Below, piece by piece: positions 1 to 5,729 of a DNA stretch of 5,729 bases; position 1 is the stretch's first letter; the number at the start of each line of letters is the position of its first letter. The position numbers were made by a program, and so were the translations under genes. This DNA comes from CAZOHN01 sp964579325. GTDB taxonomy: Bacteria > Pseudomonadota > Alphaproteobacteria > Rhodobacterales > Rhodobacteraceae. The notes under the pieces were generated by a model. That model searched no databases and was not told where the DNA came from. It was given only the letters and a program-made list of their open reading frames with translations. The stretch lies in the NCBI GenBank assembly GCA_964579325.1, contig CAZOHN010000227.1, positions 1 through 5,729 on the forward strand, read 5' to 3'.

Positions 1-15
1 GCGGATCGGTTTCAC
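1..15 (-). CDS. murJ: Probable murJ (lipid II flippase), first five codons only
   Basis: Read on the minus strand from 15, a GTG start is followed by codons for K-P-I-R, giving MKPIR before the window ends. MurJ (MviN) proteins of Rhodobacterales commonly begin MKPIR-L, and murJ commonly follows glnD in these genomes. Both points are family knowledge. MurJ is the inner-membrane flippase that exports lipid II for peptidoglycan synthesis. A purine-rich AAGG lies 4–6 bases upstream of the GTG, on the same strand as glnD and 110 bp beyond its stop. With only five codons visible the call rests on position and this short peptide, so it is moderate at best. Another small gene starting here cannot be excluded. 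Confidence 0.5.
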
Positions 16-125
16 CTGGCCTTGCGCTCGCGTTGGTCCTGCGCGCCCGTTCTAGGCAGAGGGCGGCGCAGCCGCCATGGGGATTTCGTGCAGGACCGGC
101 GCAGGGGCCGGTTCAAGGCCCTTCG
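16..125. other. Intergenic gap glnD–murJ with two short GC hairpins
   Basis: This 110-bp gap lies between the glnD stop and the presumed murJ start. It contains two perfect 6-bp inverted repeats. One is ACCGGC (95–100) with GCCGGT (107–112) around a 6-nt loop. The other is GGCGGC (62–67) with GCCGCC (71–76) around a 3-nt loop. Neither is followed by a T-run on the minus strand, so neither looks like a canonical intrinsic terminator. Read-through into murJ is plausible. No convincing promoter boxes were seen. A 25-codon GTG frame just after glnD is not supported as a gene. Confidence 0.5.
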
Positions 126-2954
126 TCACCCCTCGCGCGCCCGCTCGGCCCCGGCCTCGATCGCGGCGCGCAGTTTCTTCTCCAGCGCCGCCCGCTTCTG
201 CTGGCTGTGCAGCTTCAGGCCGAACATGTCCTTGACGTAGAACGTATCCACCGCCTGTGCGCCGTAGGTCGCGATCAGCGCGCTGGCGATGTAGATGTTG
301 GAGGATGCCAGCGTGCGGGTGAGGTCGTACAGCAGCCCCAGACGGTCGCGGGTATCCACCTCGATCAGCGTGTAGATGTCCGATGCCTCGTTGTCGAAGG
401 TGATGTGGGTCGGGACCTCGAAGTCCTTCTCGCGCTTCTTGATCTTGTCCTTCGACTTCAGCGCCTCGCGCGCCACGACCTCGCCGCGGAGAATCTTTCC
501 GATGGTGTCGCGCAGGCGCGGCAGGCGGCTTTCGTCGTAGGGCGTGCCCTCGGCGTCCTGCACCCAGAACACCGCCGTCGCGAAGCCGTCCTTCGAGGTG
601 TAGGTGCGCGCGTCCACCACGTTCGCGCCTGCCAGCGCCAGCGCACCGGCCAATCGTGCGAAGATGCCGTGGTGGTCGGCAAGCACGAAACAGGCGCGCG
701 TCGCGTCGCGGTCCTCGTCGGGGTGCAGGTCGATGCGCACCTCGTCCCCACCAATCTCGCGCAGCAGGCGGGCAAAGACCCCCTGCGTCTCGGTATTCAG
801 GCCCTGCCAGTAGGGGCTGTAGTGGCGCGCGAGCTCTGCCTTGAGGTCCTTGGCCGGCCAGTCCTTCAGCGCCTCCTTCAGCGCGCGCTTGGCTTCGTCC
901 TCGCGGGCCTCGCGGTTCAGCGCCTCGATCCCGTTCTCCAGCGCATCCGCCGTTTGCCGGTAGAGGCTGCGGATCAGCATGGCCTTCCAGTTGTTCCAGG
1001 TGTTCGGCCCCACGCCCCGGATGTCGCAGACCGTGAGCACCGTCAGCAGGTCGAGCCGCTTGCGCGTCTTGACCACCTTGGCGAAGTCCTTGACGGTGCG
1101 CGGGTCCGAGATGTCGCGCTTTTGCGCCACGTCCGACATGGTCAGGTGCTGGCGTACCAGCCATTCGACCGTCTCGCATTCCTCCGCAGTCAGTCCCAGC
1201 CGCGGCGCTACCTTCCGGGCGATCTGCGCCCCCAGCACCGAATGGTCCTCGGGCCGGCCCTTGCCGATATCGTGCAGCAGCAGCGCGATGTAGAGCACAC
1301 GGCGGTTGATGTCGCCCTTGAGGATCTTCGAGGCGACGGGCAGCTCCTCGACGAGTTCCCCCCGCTCGATCTGGGCCAGCGTCGAGATGCACTGGATGGT
1401 GTGCTCGTCCACCGTATAGGCGTGATACATGTTGAACTGCATCATCGCGACGATGGGCTCGAACTCGGGGATGAAGGCGGCCAGCGCGCCAAGCTCGTTC
1501 ATCCGGCGCAGGGCGCGCTCGGGGTTGCCGTGCTTCGTCAGGAGGTCGAGGAAGATGCCCTGCGCCTCGGGCGACTGGCGCACCTCGTCGTCGATCTTGC
1601 GGAGGTTCGCCGCGATCAGGCGCATGGCGTTGGGGTGCAGGAGCACGCCCGTGCGCAGCGCCTCCTCGAACACCCGGACCAGGTTGAGCTTGTCGGCGAG
1701 GAACGCGGCCTCGTCGCCCACGTCGAGGCGGTTCTGGTTGATCGCGTAGGGCGGCCGTGCCGTCCGCTTGCGGCCGAGCCGGTGGAAGAAGCCCGGTGCC
1801 TTCTTGACGTGGCTTTCCTCGAGCGCGGTCAGGAAGATCCGCGTCACCTCGCCCACCCGTGTCGCGTGGCGGAAATAGGCCTGCATGAAGTGCTCGACCG
1901 CCCGCCGCCCGCCGCCATCGGCATAGCCGATCCGCCGCGCCACCTCGACCTGCATGTCGAAGGTGAGCTGGTCCACGGCACGGCCCGCAATCAGGTGCAG
2001 GTGGCAGCGCACCGCCCAGAGGAAGGTTTCGGCGCGGTCGAAGGCCTCGTATTCCTCGGGCCGGAAGAAGCCGAGGTCGACAAGCGCGCCAGGGCTTTCG
2101 GCGCGATGCACGTACTTCGCGATCCAGAACAGCGACTGCAGGTCGCGCAGGCCGCCCTTGCCCTCCTTCACGTTCGGCTCGAGCATGTAGCGCTGACCGC
2201 CCTGCTTCTTGAGCCGCTCGGCCCGTTCGGCGAGCTTGGCCTCGATGAAGTCCGGCCCGGTGCCCTTGAAAAGCTCGCGCCAGAGCCGGTCGGACAACTC
2301 GTCCGCCAGCGCCCGGTCGCCGTCGATGAAGCGATGCTCCAAGAGTGCGGTGCGGATCGTGTAGTCGTCGCGGCCGAGCCGCAGGCAGTCCTTCACCGTG
2401 CGCGTCGAATGGCCGACCTTCAGTCGCAGGTCCCACAGGATGTAGAGCATCGATTCCACGACGCTCTCGGCCCAGGGGGTGGTCTTCCACGGCGTGAGGA
2501 ACAGCAGGTCCACGTCGGAATGCGGCGCCATTTCCGCACGCCCGTAGCCACCGACGGCCAGCACCGCGATCCGTTCCGATTCGGTGGGGTTGGCAAGCGG
2601 GTGAAGGTGGCGGCTCGCGAAGTCGAGCGTGGCGCGCACCAGCACATCGGTCAGCCAGGCGTAGGCGCTGACGGTTTCCCGCGCCTTGAGCGGGGCGGCC
2701 ATGAAGGCCGCCTCGATCGCCGCGCAGCCGGCCTTGCGGGTCTCCGTCAGCAGCGCGACGGCCGCAGCGCGCTTGGCCTTTGCATCGCTCGCTTCCGCGG
2801 CCGCGCTGTCCAGACGTGCGCGCAACCCGGCCGGGTCCGCAATCGCCTCGGCGTCGCAGATCAGGCCGGGTTCGGTCGCCCGGGCGACCGGGTGCAGGAG
2901 GGCGGGGGCGGGGTCAGAACCCGGCGCCACCGAAGCTTCTGGGCGCGGGATCAA
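126..2954 (-). CDS. glnD: GlnD: bifunctional [protein-PII] uridylyltransferase / uridylyl-removing enzyme
   Basis: GlnD is the cytoplasmic nitrogen sensor that uridylylates PII proteins (GlnB/GlnK) when glutamine is low and removes UMP when it is high. All expected domains appear in the 942-residue product. The nucleotidyltransferase domain has GGYGRAE (135–141) and SDVDLL (146–151), with metal-binding D147 and D149. The hallmark NVKEGKGGLRD follows at 261–271. The HD hydrolase domain has H518, HDIGKGR (H561/D562), H571, H603 and CDIRG (D644). Two C-terminal glutamine-sensing ACT domains lie at about 754–835 and 860–942. E. coli GlnD is about 890 residues; alphaproteobacterial forms are somewhat longer. 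The start chosen is TTG at 2954, immediately after an in-frame TGA and 6 nt past AGGTGG. It overlaps the upstream lipoprotein gene by 41 bp. GTG at 2930 (residue 9) is the main alternative; clear family conservation begins only near residue 31. Both catalytic centres look intact. Confidence 0.97.
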   Translation of the reverse strand: MIPRPEASVAPGSDPAPALLHPVARATEPGLICDAEAIADPAGLRARLDSAAAEASDAKAKRAAAVALLTETRKAGCAAIEAAFMAAPLKARETVSAYAWLTDVLVRATLDFASRHLHPLANPTESERIAVLAVGGYGRAEMAPHSDVDLLFLTPWKTTPWAESVVESMLYILWDLRLKVGHSTRTVKDCLRLGRDDYTIRTALLEHRFIDGDRALADELSDRLWRELFKGTGPDFIEAKLAERAERLKKQGGQRYMLEPNVKEGKGGLRDLQSLFWIAKYVHRAESPGALVDLGFFRPEEYEAFDRAETFLWAVRCHLHLIAGRAVDQLTFDMQVEVARRIGYADGGGRRAVEHFMQAYFRHATRVGEVTRIFLTALEESHVKKAPGFFHRLGRKRTARPPYAINQNRLDVGDEAAFLADKLNLVRVFEEALRTGVLLHPNAMRLIAANLRKIDDEVRQSPEAQGIFLDLLTKHGNPERALRRMNELGALAAFIPEFEPIVAMMQFNMYHAYTVDEHTIQCISTLAQIERGELVEELPVASKILKGDINRRVLYIALLLHDIGKGRPEDHSVLGAQIARKVAPRLGLTAEECETVEWLVRQHLTMSDVAQKRDISDPRTVKDFAKVVKTRKRLDLLTVLTVCDIRGVGPNTWNNWKAMLIRSLYRQTADALENGIEALNREAREDEAKRALKEALKDWPAKDLKAELARHYSPYWQGLNTETQGVFARLLREIGGDEVRIDLHPDEDRDATRACFVLADHHGIFARLAGALALAGANVVDARTYTSKDGFATAVFWVQDAEGTPYDESRLPRLRDTIGKILRGEVVAREALKSKDKIKKREKDFEVPTHITFDNEASDIYTLIEVDTRDRLGLLYDLTRTLASSNIYIASALIATYGAQAVDTFYVKDMFGLKLHSQQKRAALEKKLRAAIEAGAERAREG

Positions 2955-4083
2955 TCACCACCACCTGGCTGTTGCGGATTTCGGCCACGGCAAGGCCGCG
3001 CTCGTTGGTGCCATCCGAGCGGAAGCGGAAGATGCCGCCGACGCCCACGAAGCCCGAGGCCTGGGTCAGTGCCGAGGCCGAGAGCGCGTCCGACCGGCCC
3101 GACCGGGCCAGCGCACCGATCGCGGCGATACCGTCGTAGGCGAGGCCAGCGATGGGGTGCGGCGGAGACCCGAACGCCGCCTGGTAGCGCGACTGGAACA
3201 GGCCGGACGGCCCCGGATCGGGGAGCGTGAACCAGCCGCCCTGGACGCCGGGAAGCGAGAGCGTTGCGGGCGGAATGTCCCAGCGGGTCAGGCCGATGTA
3301 CTGCGTGGTGGCCGCCGAGAGGCCGGCCTCGGGCAGAAGTTGCGCCAGCAGCGGCAGCGCGCCGGCCGTGTCGGCGGTCAGGAACACCGCGTTCGCGCCG
3401 CTGTTGCGCACGCCGCTCACGATCGAGGGGATCGCCGCGACAACGCCTTCCTGACTGAAGGCATAGCCCATCGTGCCGGCGTGCTGCGCCGCGGAGCGCG
3501 CGATGGCGGTGTCGATGGCGCGGCGGCCGATCTCGCCCGCCGGGGTCTGCTCGTGGACGATATAGATGCGGTTCCGACCCTGCTGCGCGGCGTGTCCGAC
3601 GAGCCGGCTGGCGGCATTCTGGAAGGTGTTGCCAAGCACGAAGACATTGCCGCCCGCGATGTCGGTGTTGTTCGAGAAGCTGAGCACGTTCACGCCGCTC
3701 GGCCGCACCGCGACACCGGCGGCATTGGCGGCGTCGGCGAAGACCGGGCCGAGGATGATCCGCGCCCCGTCGTTCACCGCCTGGGTCGCGACGGCAGCGG
3801 CCTGCGCGGACGAGCCGCCGGTCGAATAGACCCGCAGGTCGACGGTGACACCCTGGAGGTCCGAGATCGCGAGGCGTGCCGCGTTCTCGAGGCTGCGGGC
3901 AAGCACGTCGTCGCCCGACTGGCCGGATCCGGAGGGCACGAGAAGCGCCACGGGAATCGCCCGGCTGGTGTCGATGCCGGGACCGGTCATGGCAACTGGC
4001 TCGCAGGCGGCGACCCAGACGAGGGCGACGAAGGCCGCAAGTCGCGCGGCCTGCTTGCGGATCGACCGGAAAACGGAAACCAT
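2914..4083 (-). CDS. Penicillin-binding protein activator-type lipoprotein (LppC/YraM-like, periplasmic-binding fold)
   Basis: The 389-residue product starts with a lipoprotein signal: positive RSIRK (6–10), a hydrophobic stretch 15–26 and lipobox VAAC with C27. Residue +2 is Glu, not Asp, which predicts outer-membrane sorting under the E. coli Lol rule. The mature part resembles a type-I periplasmic-binding fold: IPVALLVP (43–50), GARIILGPVF (106–115), VLSFSNN (133–139) and IAGLAYDGIAAIG (311–323). In gammaproteobacteria the related LpoA (YraM) stimulates PBP1A, but is longer and has an extra N-terminal TPR domain. This protein has only the binding-protein half, as is usual in alphaproteobacteria, so activation of a PBP here is inferred. 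The ATG start has GAGGGG 6 nt upstream. The gene diverges from rsmI and overlaps glnD downstream. It could instead be called a leucine/branched-chain-type substrate-binding protein, but no ABC transporter genes adjoin it. Confidence 0.88.
   Translation of the reverse strand: MVSVFRSIRKQAARLAAFVALVWVAACEPVAMTGPGIDTSRAIPVALLVPSGSGQSGDDVLARSLENAARLAISDLQGVTVDLRVYSTGGSSAQAAAVATQAVNDGARIILGPVFADAANAAGVAVRPSGVNVLSFSNNTDIAGGNVFVLGNTFQNAASRLVGHAAQQGRNRIYIVHEQTPAGEIGRRAIDTAIARSAAQHAGTMGYAFSQEGVVAAIPSIVSGVRNSGANAVFLTADTAGALPLLAQLLPEAGLSAATTQYIGLTRWDIPPATLSLPGVQGGWFTLPDPGPSGLFQSRYQAAFGSPPHPIAGLAYDGIAAIGALARSGRSDALSASALTQASGFVGVGGIFRFRSDGTNERGLAVAEIRNSQVVVIDPAPRSFGGAGF
2955..2966 (-). promoter_or_regulatory. 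Candidate ribosome binding site for the glnD TTG start
   Basis: On the minus strand AGGTGG (2966–2961) is followed by a 6-nt spacer and then TTG at 2954. It lies inside the 3' end of the upstream lipoprotein gene. This site is the main reason for preferring TTG over the GTG at 2930, which has no comparable purine box in front of it. The position within an upstream coding region fits translational coupling. Confidence 0.5.
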
Positions 4084-4095
4084 GGAACACCCCTC
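4084..4095 (-). promoter_or_regulatory. Ribosome binding site of the lipoprotein gene
   Basis: On the minus strand GAGGGG (4095–4090) is followed by TGTTCC and then ATG at 4083. Spacing and composition are good, which supports this start over longer frames through the region. Confidence 0.7.
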
Positions 4096-4098
4096 TTC

Positions 4099-4117
4099 GC
4101 CGGCATGAGGCCGGCAT
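4099..4117. repeat. GCCGGCAT direct repeat / possible 5'-UTR hairpin
   Basis: GCCGGCAT occurs at 4099–4106 and 4110–4117, with starts 11 bp apart (one helical turn). Because GCCGGC is self-complementary, the lipoprotein mRNA could pair the two copies as a 6-bp stem with a 5-nt loop, ending 3 nt from the Shine-Dalgarno box. It may be an operator, an RNA structure or chance; GC-rich DNA makes such words common. Confidence 0.4.
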
Positions 4118-4183
4118 TGCAGACGGGAAGGGAGCCTAAGGGGTTCCCCGGCGCAAGTAAACGCCGCAGGTCACGAGGTCGCG

Positions 4184-5053
4184 ATGCACTGGCAGAAAAC
4201 CGACCTCCTTCCCGGTCTCCACCTCGTGGCGACGCCGATCGGGGCGGCGCGCGACATCACGCTGCGCGCCCTCGACGTGCTGGCTTCGGCGGACGTGCTT
4301 GCGGCCGAGGACACCCGCACGCTGCGCAAACTGATGGACATCCATGGCGTGCCGGTCTCCGGCCGGCCGCTCGTCGCCTACCACGACCACAACGGCCCGG
4401 CGGCGCGGCCGAAGCTGCTCGCGGTTCTCGCCGAGGGGAAGGCGGTCGCCTATGCCTCCGAGGCCGGAACGCCGCTCGTGGCCGATCCGGGTTTCGCGCT
4501 GGCGCGCGAGGCGATCGCGGCGGGGCACAAGGTCTTCGCGGTGCCGGGGGCCTCGGCGGTGCTCGCGGGGCTGACGGTGGCGGGGCTGCCGAGCGACCGG
4601 TTTCTCTTTGCCGGGTTCCTGCCGCCAACCCGCGCGGCGCGGCAACGGGCGCTGGAGGACCTCGTGCGGGTGCCCGCGACGCTGGTCTTCTACGAATCGC
4701 CGCGTCGCGTTGGGGAAACGTTAGCGGATATGGTGCAGGTTCTGGGTGGGACGCGGCAGGCGGCCGTGGCCCGCGAGCTGACGAAGCGATTCGAGGAAGT
4801 GCGCCGGGGCACGCTCGGCGATCTCGCGGCGGCCTTCGCCGGTGCGGACGTGAAGGGCGAGGTTGTCGTGCTGGTCGACCGTCCGGGAGAGGCGGTTGCC
4901 GATGCCGGGGCGCTCGACGCCGCGCTCGATGCCGCGCTTGCGCAGATGTCGGTGCGCGAGGCGGCGGCGACGGTGGCGGGTGCGCTGGGGCTGCCCCGGC
5001 GTGAAGTGTATCAGGCGGCGCTGGCGCGCGCCGCGAAGGAGGATGGCGGATGA
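4184..5053 (+). CDS. rsmI: RsmI: 16S rRNA (cytidine-1402-2'-O)-methyltransferase
   Basis: RsmI uses S-adenosylmethionine to methylate the 2'-OH of C1402 in the 16S rRNA decoding centre, in partnership with RsmH, which methylates N4. The 289-residue product has the usual family length and the tetrapyrrole-methylase fold motifs in order: LHLVATPIG (12–20), AEDTR (41–45), SEAGTP (92–97), VPGASA (120–125), FYESPRR (169–175) and ARELTKRFEE (196–205). GEVVVLV (225–231) follows near the end of the catalytic domain, then an Ala-rich tail rather than a second domain. The ATG start has GAGG 5 nt upstream and leaves the conserved N-terminus 12 residues in, as expected. The stop overlaps the yraN start by 4 bp (ATGA). 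Two motif residues vary from E. coli (SDAGTP and a PGP loop), both plausible family variation. Confidence 0.96.
   Translation: MHWQKTDLLPGLHLVATPIGAARDITLRALDVLASADVLAAEDTRTLRKLMDIHGVPVSGRPLVAYHDHNGPAARPKLLAVLAEGKAVAYASEAGTPLVADPGFALAREAIAAGHKVFAVPGASAVLAGLTVAGLPSDRFLFAGFLPPTRAARQRALEDLVRVPATLVFYESPRRVGETLADMVQVLGGTRQAAVARELTKRFEEVRRGTLGDLAAAFAGADVKGEVVVLVDRPGEAVADAGALDAALDAALAQMSVREAAATVAGALGLPRREVYQAALARAAKEDGG
5036..5049 (+). promoter_or_regulatory. Strong Shine-Dalgarno of yraN inside the rsmI 3' end
   Basis: AAGGAGG at 5036–5042, a near-perfect anti-16S match, sits 7 nt before the yraN ATG at 5050 and encodes the last residues of RsmI (KEDGG). It fixes the yraN start and, with the ATGA overlap, indicates coupled translation. 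An ATG at 5043 is in a different frame from yraN. Confidence 0.8.
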
Positions 5054-5403
5054 GCGGAGCGGTTTCCTACCATGCGGGCCTTGCCGCCGAAGGCGCGGTC
5101 GAGGCCGAGTATGCCCGACGCGGCCTTCCCGTCGCCGCGCGTCGCTGGCGTGGCAGCGGCGGGGAGATCGACCTTGTCGCGCGCGACGGGGCGGGCCTCG
5201 TCTTCATCGAGGTCAAGAAGGCGCGTGACTTCGCCCGCGCCGTCGAGCGACTGACCCGTCGTCAGGCCGAACGCATATGGGCCGCCGCTTCGGAGTTCCT
5301 CGCGGGGGAACCGCTGGGCCAACTCACCCCGGTTCGGCTCGACCTTGCGCTGGTCGACGGGGCCGGGCGTGTCCGGGTCGTCGAGAACGTGATCTTCGAC
5401 TGA
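5050..5403 (+). CDS. yraN: YraN / UPF0102 family endonuclease-like protein
   Basis: The 117-residue product matches the UPF0102 (YraN) family in length and core motif. GGEIDLVARDGAGLVFIEVK (37–56) holds the PD-(D/E)xK-type signature, with E39, D41, E54 and K56 as likely metal/catalytic residues. It is preceded by an N-terminal helix of the GLAAEGAVEAEYARRG type (10–25) and followed by RLDLALVD (96–103), which corresponds to the family's RFDV-type strand. The family has a Holliday-junction-resolvase-like nuclease fold, but its cellular role is not settled, so function is not assigned beyond 'nuclease-like'. In E. coli yraN also lies beside the rsmI (yraL) and lpoA (yraM) genes. Here it is directly coupled to rsmI by the ATGA overlap. 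The family often has Lys-x-Arg after the catalytic Lys; this protein has KKARD. Confidence 0.93.
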   Translation: MSGAVSYHAGLAAEGAVEAEYARRGLPVAARRWRGSGGEIDLVARDGAGLVFIEVKKARDFARAVERLTRRQAERIWAAASEFLAGEPLGQLTPVRLDLALVDGAGRVRVVENVIFD

Positions 5404-5460
5404 GGTTGCGGCGCCCCTGCCCATCAGCCATGAAGAGCCCGCAGCGAAGTGGAGGGCGGG
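5404..5460 (+). promoter_or_regulatory. yraN–gshB gap with gshB ribosome binding site
   Basis: This 57-bp gap shows no clear promoter or terminator. GGAGG at 5451–5455 is 5 nt before the gshB ATG and is a good ribosome binding site. A weak 5-bp inverted repeat, CCCGC (5438–5442) with GCGGG (5456–5460), flanks that site but is too short to support regulation. Co-transcription of gshB with rsmI–yraN is likely. Confidence 0.6.
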
Positions 5461-5729
5461 ATGGGTCTCAAGGTTGCGTTCCAGATGGATCCGATCGGCG
5501 CGGTGAACATCGACGCCGATTCCTCGTTCCGCCTCGCGCTCGAGGCGCAGGCGCGCGGGCACGCGTTGTTCTACTACCCGCCCGACCAGCTTTCCTATCG
5601 CTCGGGCCGCGTGATGGCGCGCGGCTTCCCGATCGAGGTGCGCCGCGCGAAGGGCGATCATGTCACCTACGGCGCCGAGGCCGAGATCGACCTTGCCGAC
5701 TGGGATGTGGTCTGGCTCCGGCAGGACCC
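5461..5729 (+). CDS. gshB: Glutathione synthetase GshB, N-terminal part (cut by window edge)
   Basis: GshB is the cytoplasmic ATP-grasp ligase that joins glycine to gamma-glutamylcysteine to make glutathione. The 89 complete codons cover the N-terminal GSH-S domain. VAFQMDPIGAVNIDADSSF (5–23) matches the family's signature (E. coli has MDPIANINIKKDSSF), followed by LALEAQARGH (25–34) and a closing DVVWLRQDP (82–90, last codon incomplete). That closing segment corresponds to the conserved strand that runs into the PPFD motif, which lies just beyond the edge. The ATG start has GGAGG 5 nt upstream. Full-length family members are about 310–320 residues, so roughly 70% of the gene is missing because the window ends. 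The substrate- and ATP-binding residues cannot be checked here. It follows yraN on the same strand. Confidence 0.96.
   Translation, partial: MGLKVAFQMDPIGAVNIDADSSFRLALEAQARGHALFYYPPDQLSYRSGRVMARGFPIEVRRAKGDHVTYGAEAEIDLADWDVVWLRQD

Larger units (their letters stand above)
4084..4183. promoter_or_regulatory. Divergent intergenic region, lipoprotein gene / rsmI
   Basis: This 100-bp stretch separates two divergent genes and should carry both promoters. For the minus arm a weak sigma-70-like pair can be read: TTTACT, a 17-nt spacer, then TAGGCT (about 4162 to 4134). It matches the consensus only loosely. No good pair was found for the plus arm. Three elements stand out: the direct repeat GCCGGCAT at 4099–4106 and 4110–4117; the inverted repeat GGGG-TT-CCCC at 4140–4149, which would fall inside the putative minus-strand spacer; and GAGG 5 nt before the rsmI ATG. 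That the region drives transcription is inferred from gene orientation. Confidence 0.45.

Noticed and set aside
52..129. A 25-codon GTG frame between glnD and murJ overlapping the glnD stop
   Set aside because: It is Pro/Ala-rich, very short, has no clear ribosome binding site and contains both hairpins. Nothing supports a product.
52..2490. An 812-codon minus-strand frame overlapping glnD
   Set aside because: It is a shifted-frame shadow of glnD, with low-complexity Arg/Ala/Gly composition and no recognisable domain.
33..3230. A 1065-codon open frame on the plus strand antisense to glnD and the lipoprotein gene
   Set aside because: It has no family motifs, is rich in Arg/Val/Leu/His as expected of an antisense GC-rich shadow, and lies opposite two well-supported genes with intact motifs. 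Stops are rare in such frames at this base composition.
2686..5004. A 772-codon plus-strand frame spanning the lipoprotein gene, the divergent region and rsmI
   Set aside because: It crosses three well-defined units in the wrong frame and has no recognisable domain. It is a high-GC artefact.
5430..5460. An ATG upstream of gshB as an alternative start
   Set aside because: It is out of frame with gshB and has no ribosome binding site. The ATG at 5461 has a good GGAGG and gives the conserved N-terminus.
5438..5460. Hairpin enclosing the gshB Shine-Dalgarno
   Set aside because: The stem is only 5 bp with a 13-nt loop, and an equally weak overlapping pairing exists. In DNA this GC-rich it is not better than chance.
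1..5729. A hidden mobile element, CRISPR array, toxin–antitoxin pair, defence system, tRNA or riboswitch
   Set aside because: Coding density is near complete with standard housekeeping genes. No terminal repeats, spaced repeats, cloverleaf, integrase or transposase motifs, or long structured leader were seen on either strand.

Overview
The window is compact, very GC-rich bacterial chromosome of a housekeeping kind. GC-biased codon use, the protein motifs and the gene order (murJ – glnD – lipoprotein ← → rsmI – yraN – gshB) suggest an alphaproteobacterium, most likely of the Rhodobacterales/Paracoccaceae. That placement is inferred from family knowledge and no database was searched.

Minus-strand arm (1–4083). 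It starts at 4083 with a lipoprotein of the LppC/YraM 'penicillin-binding protein activator' type (periplasmic-binding fold, clear lipobox). Next is glnD, the bifunctional PII uridylyltransferase/uridylyl-removing enzyme, which overlaps the lipoprotein gene by up to 41 bp. After a 110-bp gap with two small GC hairpins, the first five codons of what is probably murJ (lipid II flippase) run off the left edge. This arm therefore links peptidoglycan synthesis genes with the nitrogen-status sensor.

Divergent intergenic region (4084–4183). These 100 bp should hold promoters for both arms. A GCCGGCAT direct repeat, one helical turn apart, lies just upstream of the lipoprotein Shine-Dalgarno sequence. 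In the transcript it could also fold as a 6-bp hairpin.

Plus-strand arm (4184–5729). rsmI (16S rRNA C1402 2'-O-methyltransferase) overlaps yraN (UPF0102, nuclease-like fold) by 4 bp (ATGA). After a 57-bp gap comes the 5' part of gshB (glutathione synthetase), cut by the right edge. rsmI and yraN are clearly translationally coupled and gshB is probably in the same transcript.

I found no mobile element, CRISPR array, RNA gene, phage remnant or sign of recent transfer, and no undescribed system. The very long open frames antisense to glnD are shadows caused by high GC. The observations worth a second look are small ones: start choice, overlaps, short repeats and hairpins.
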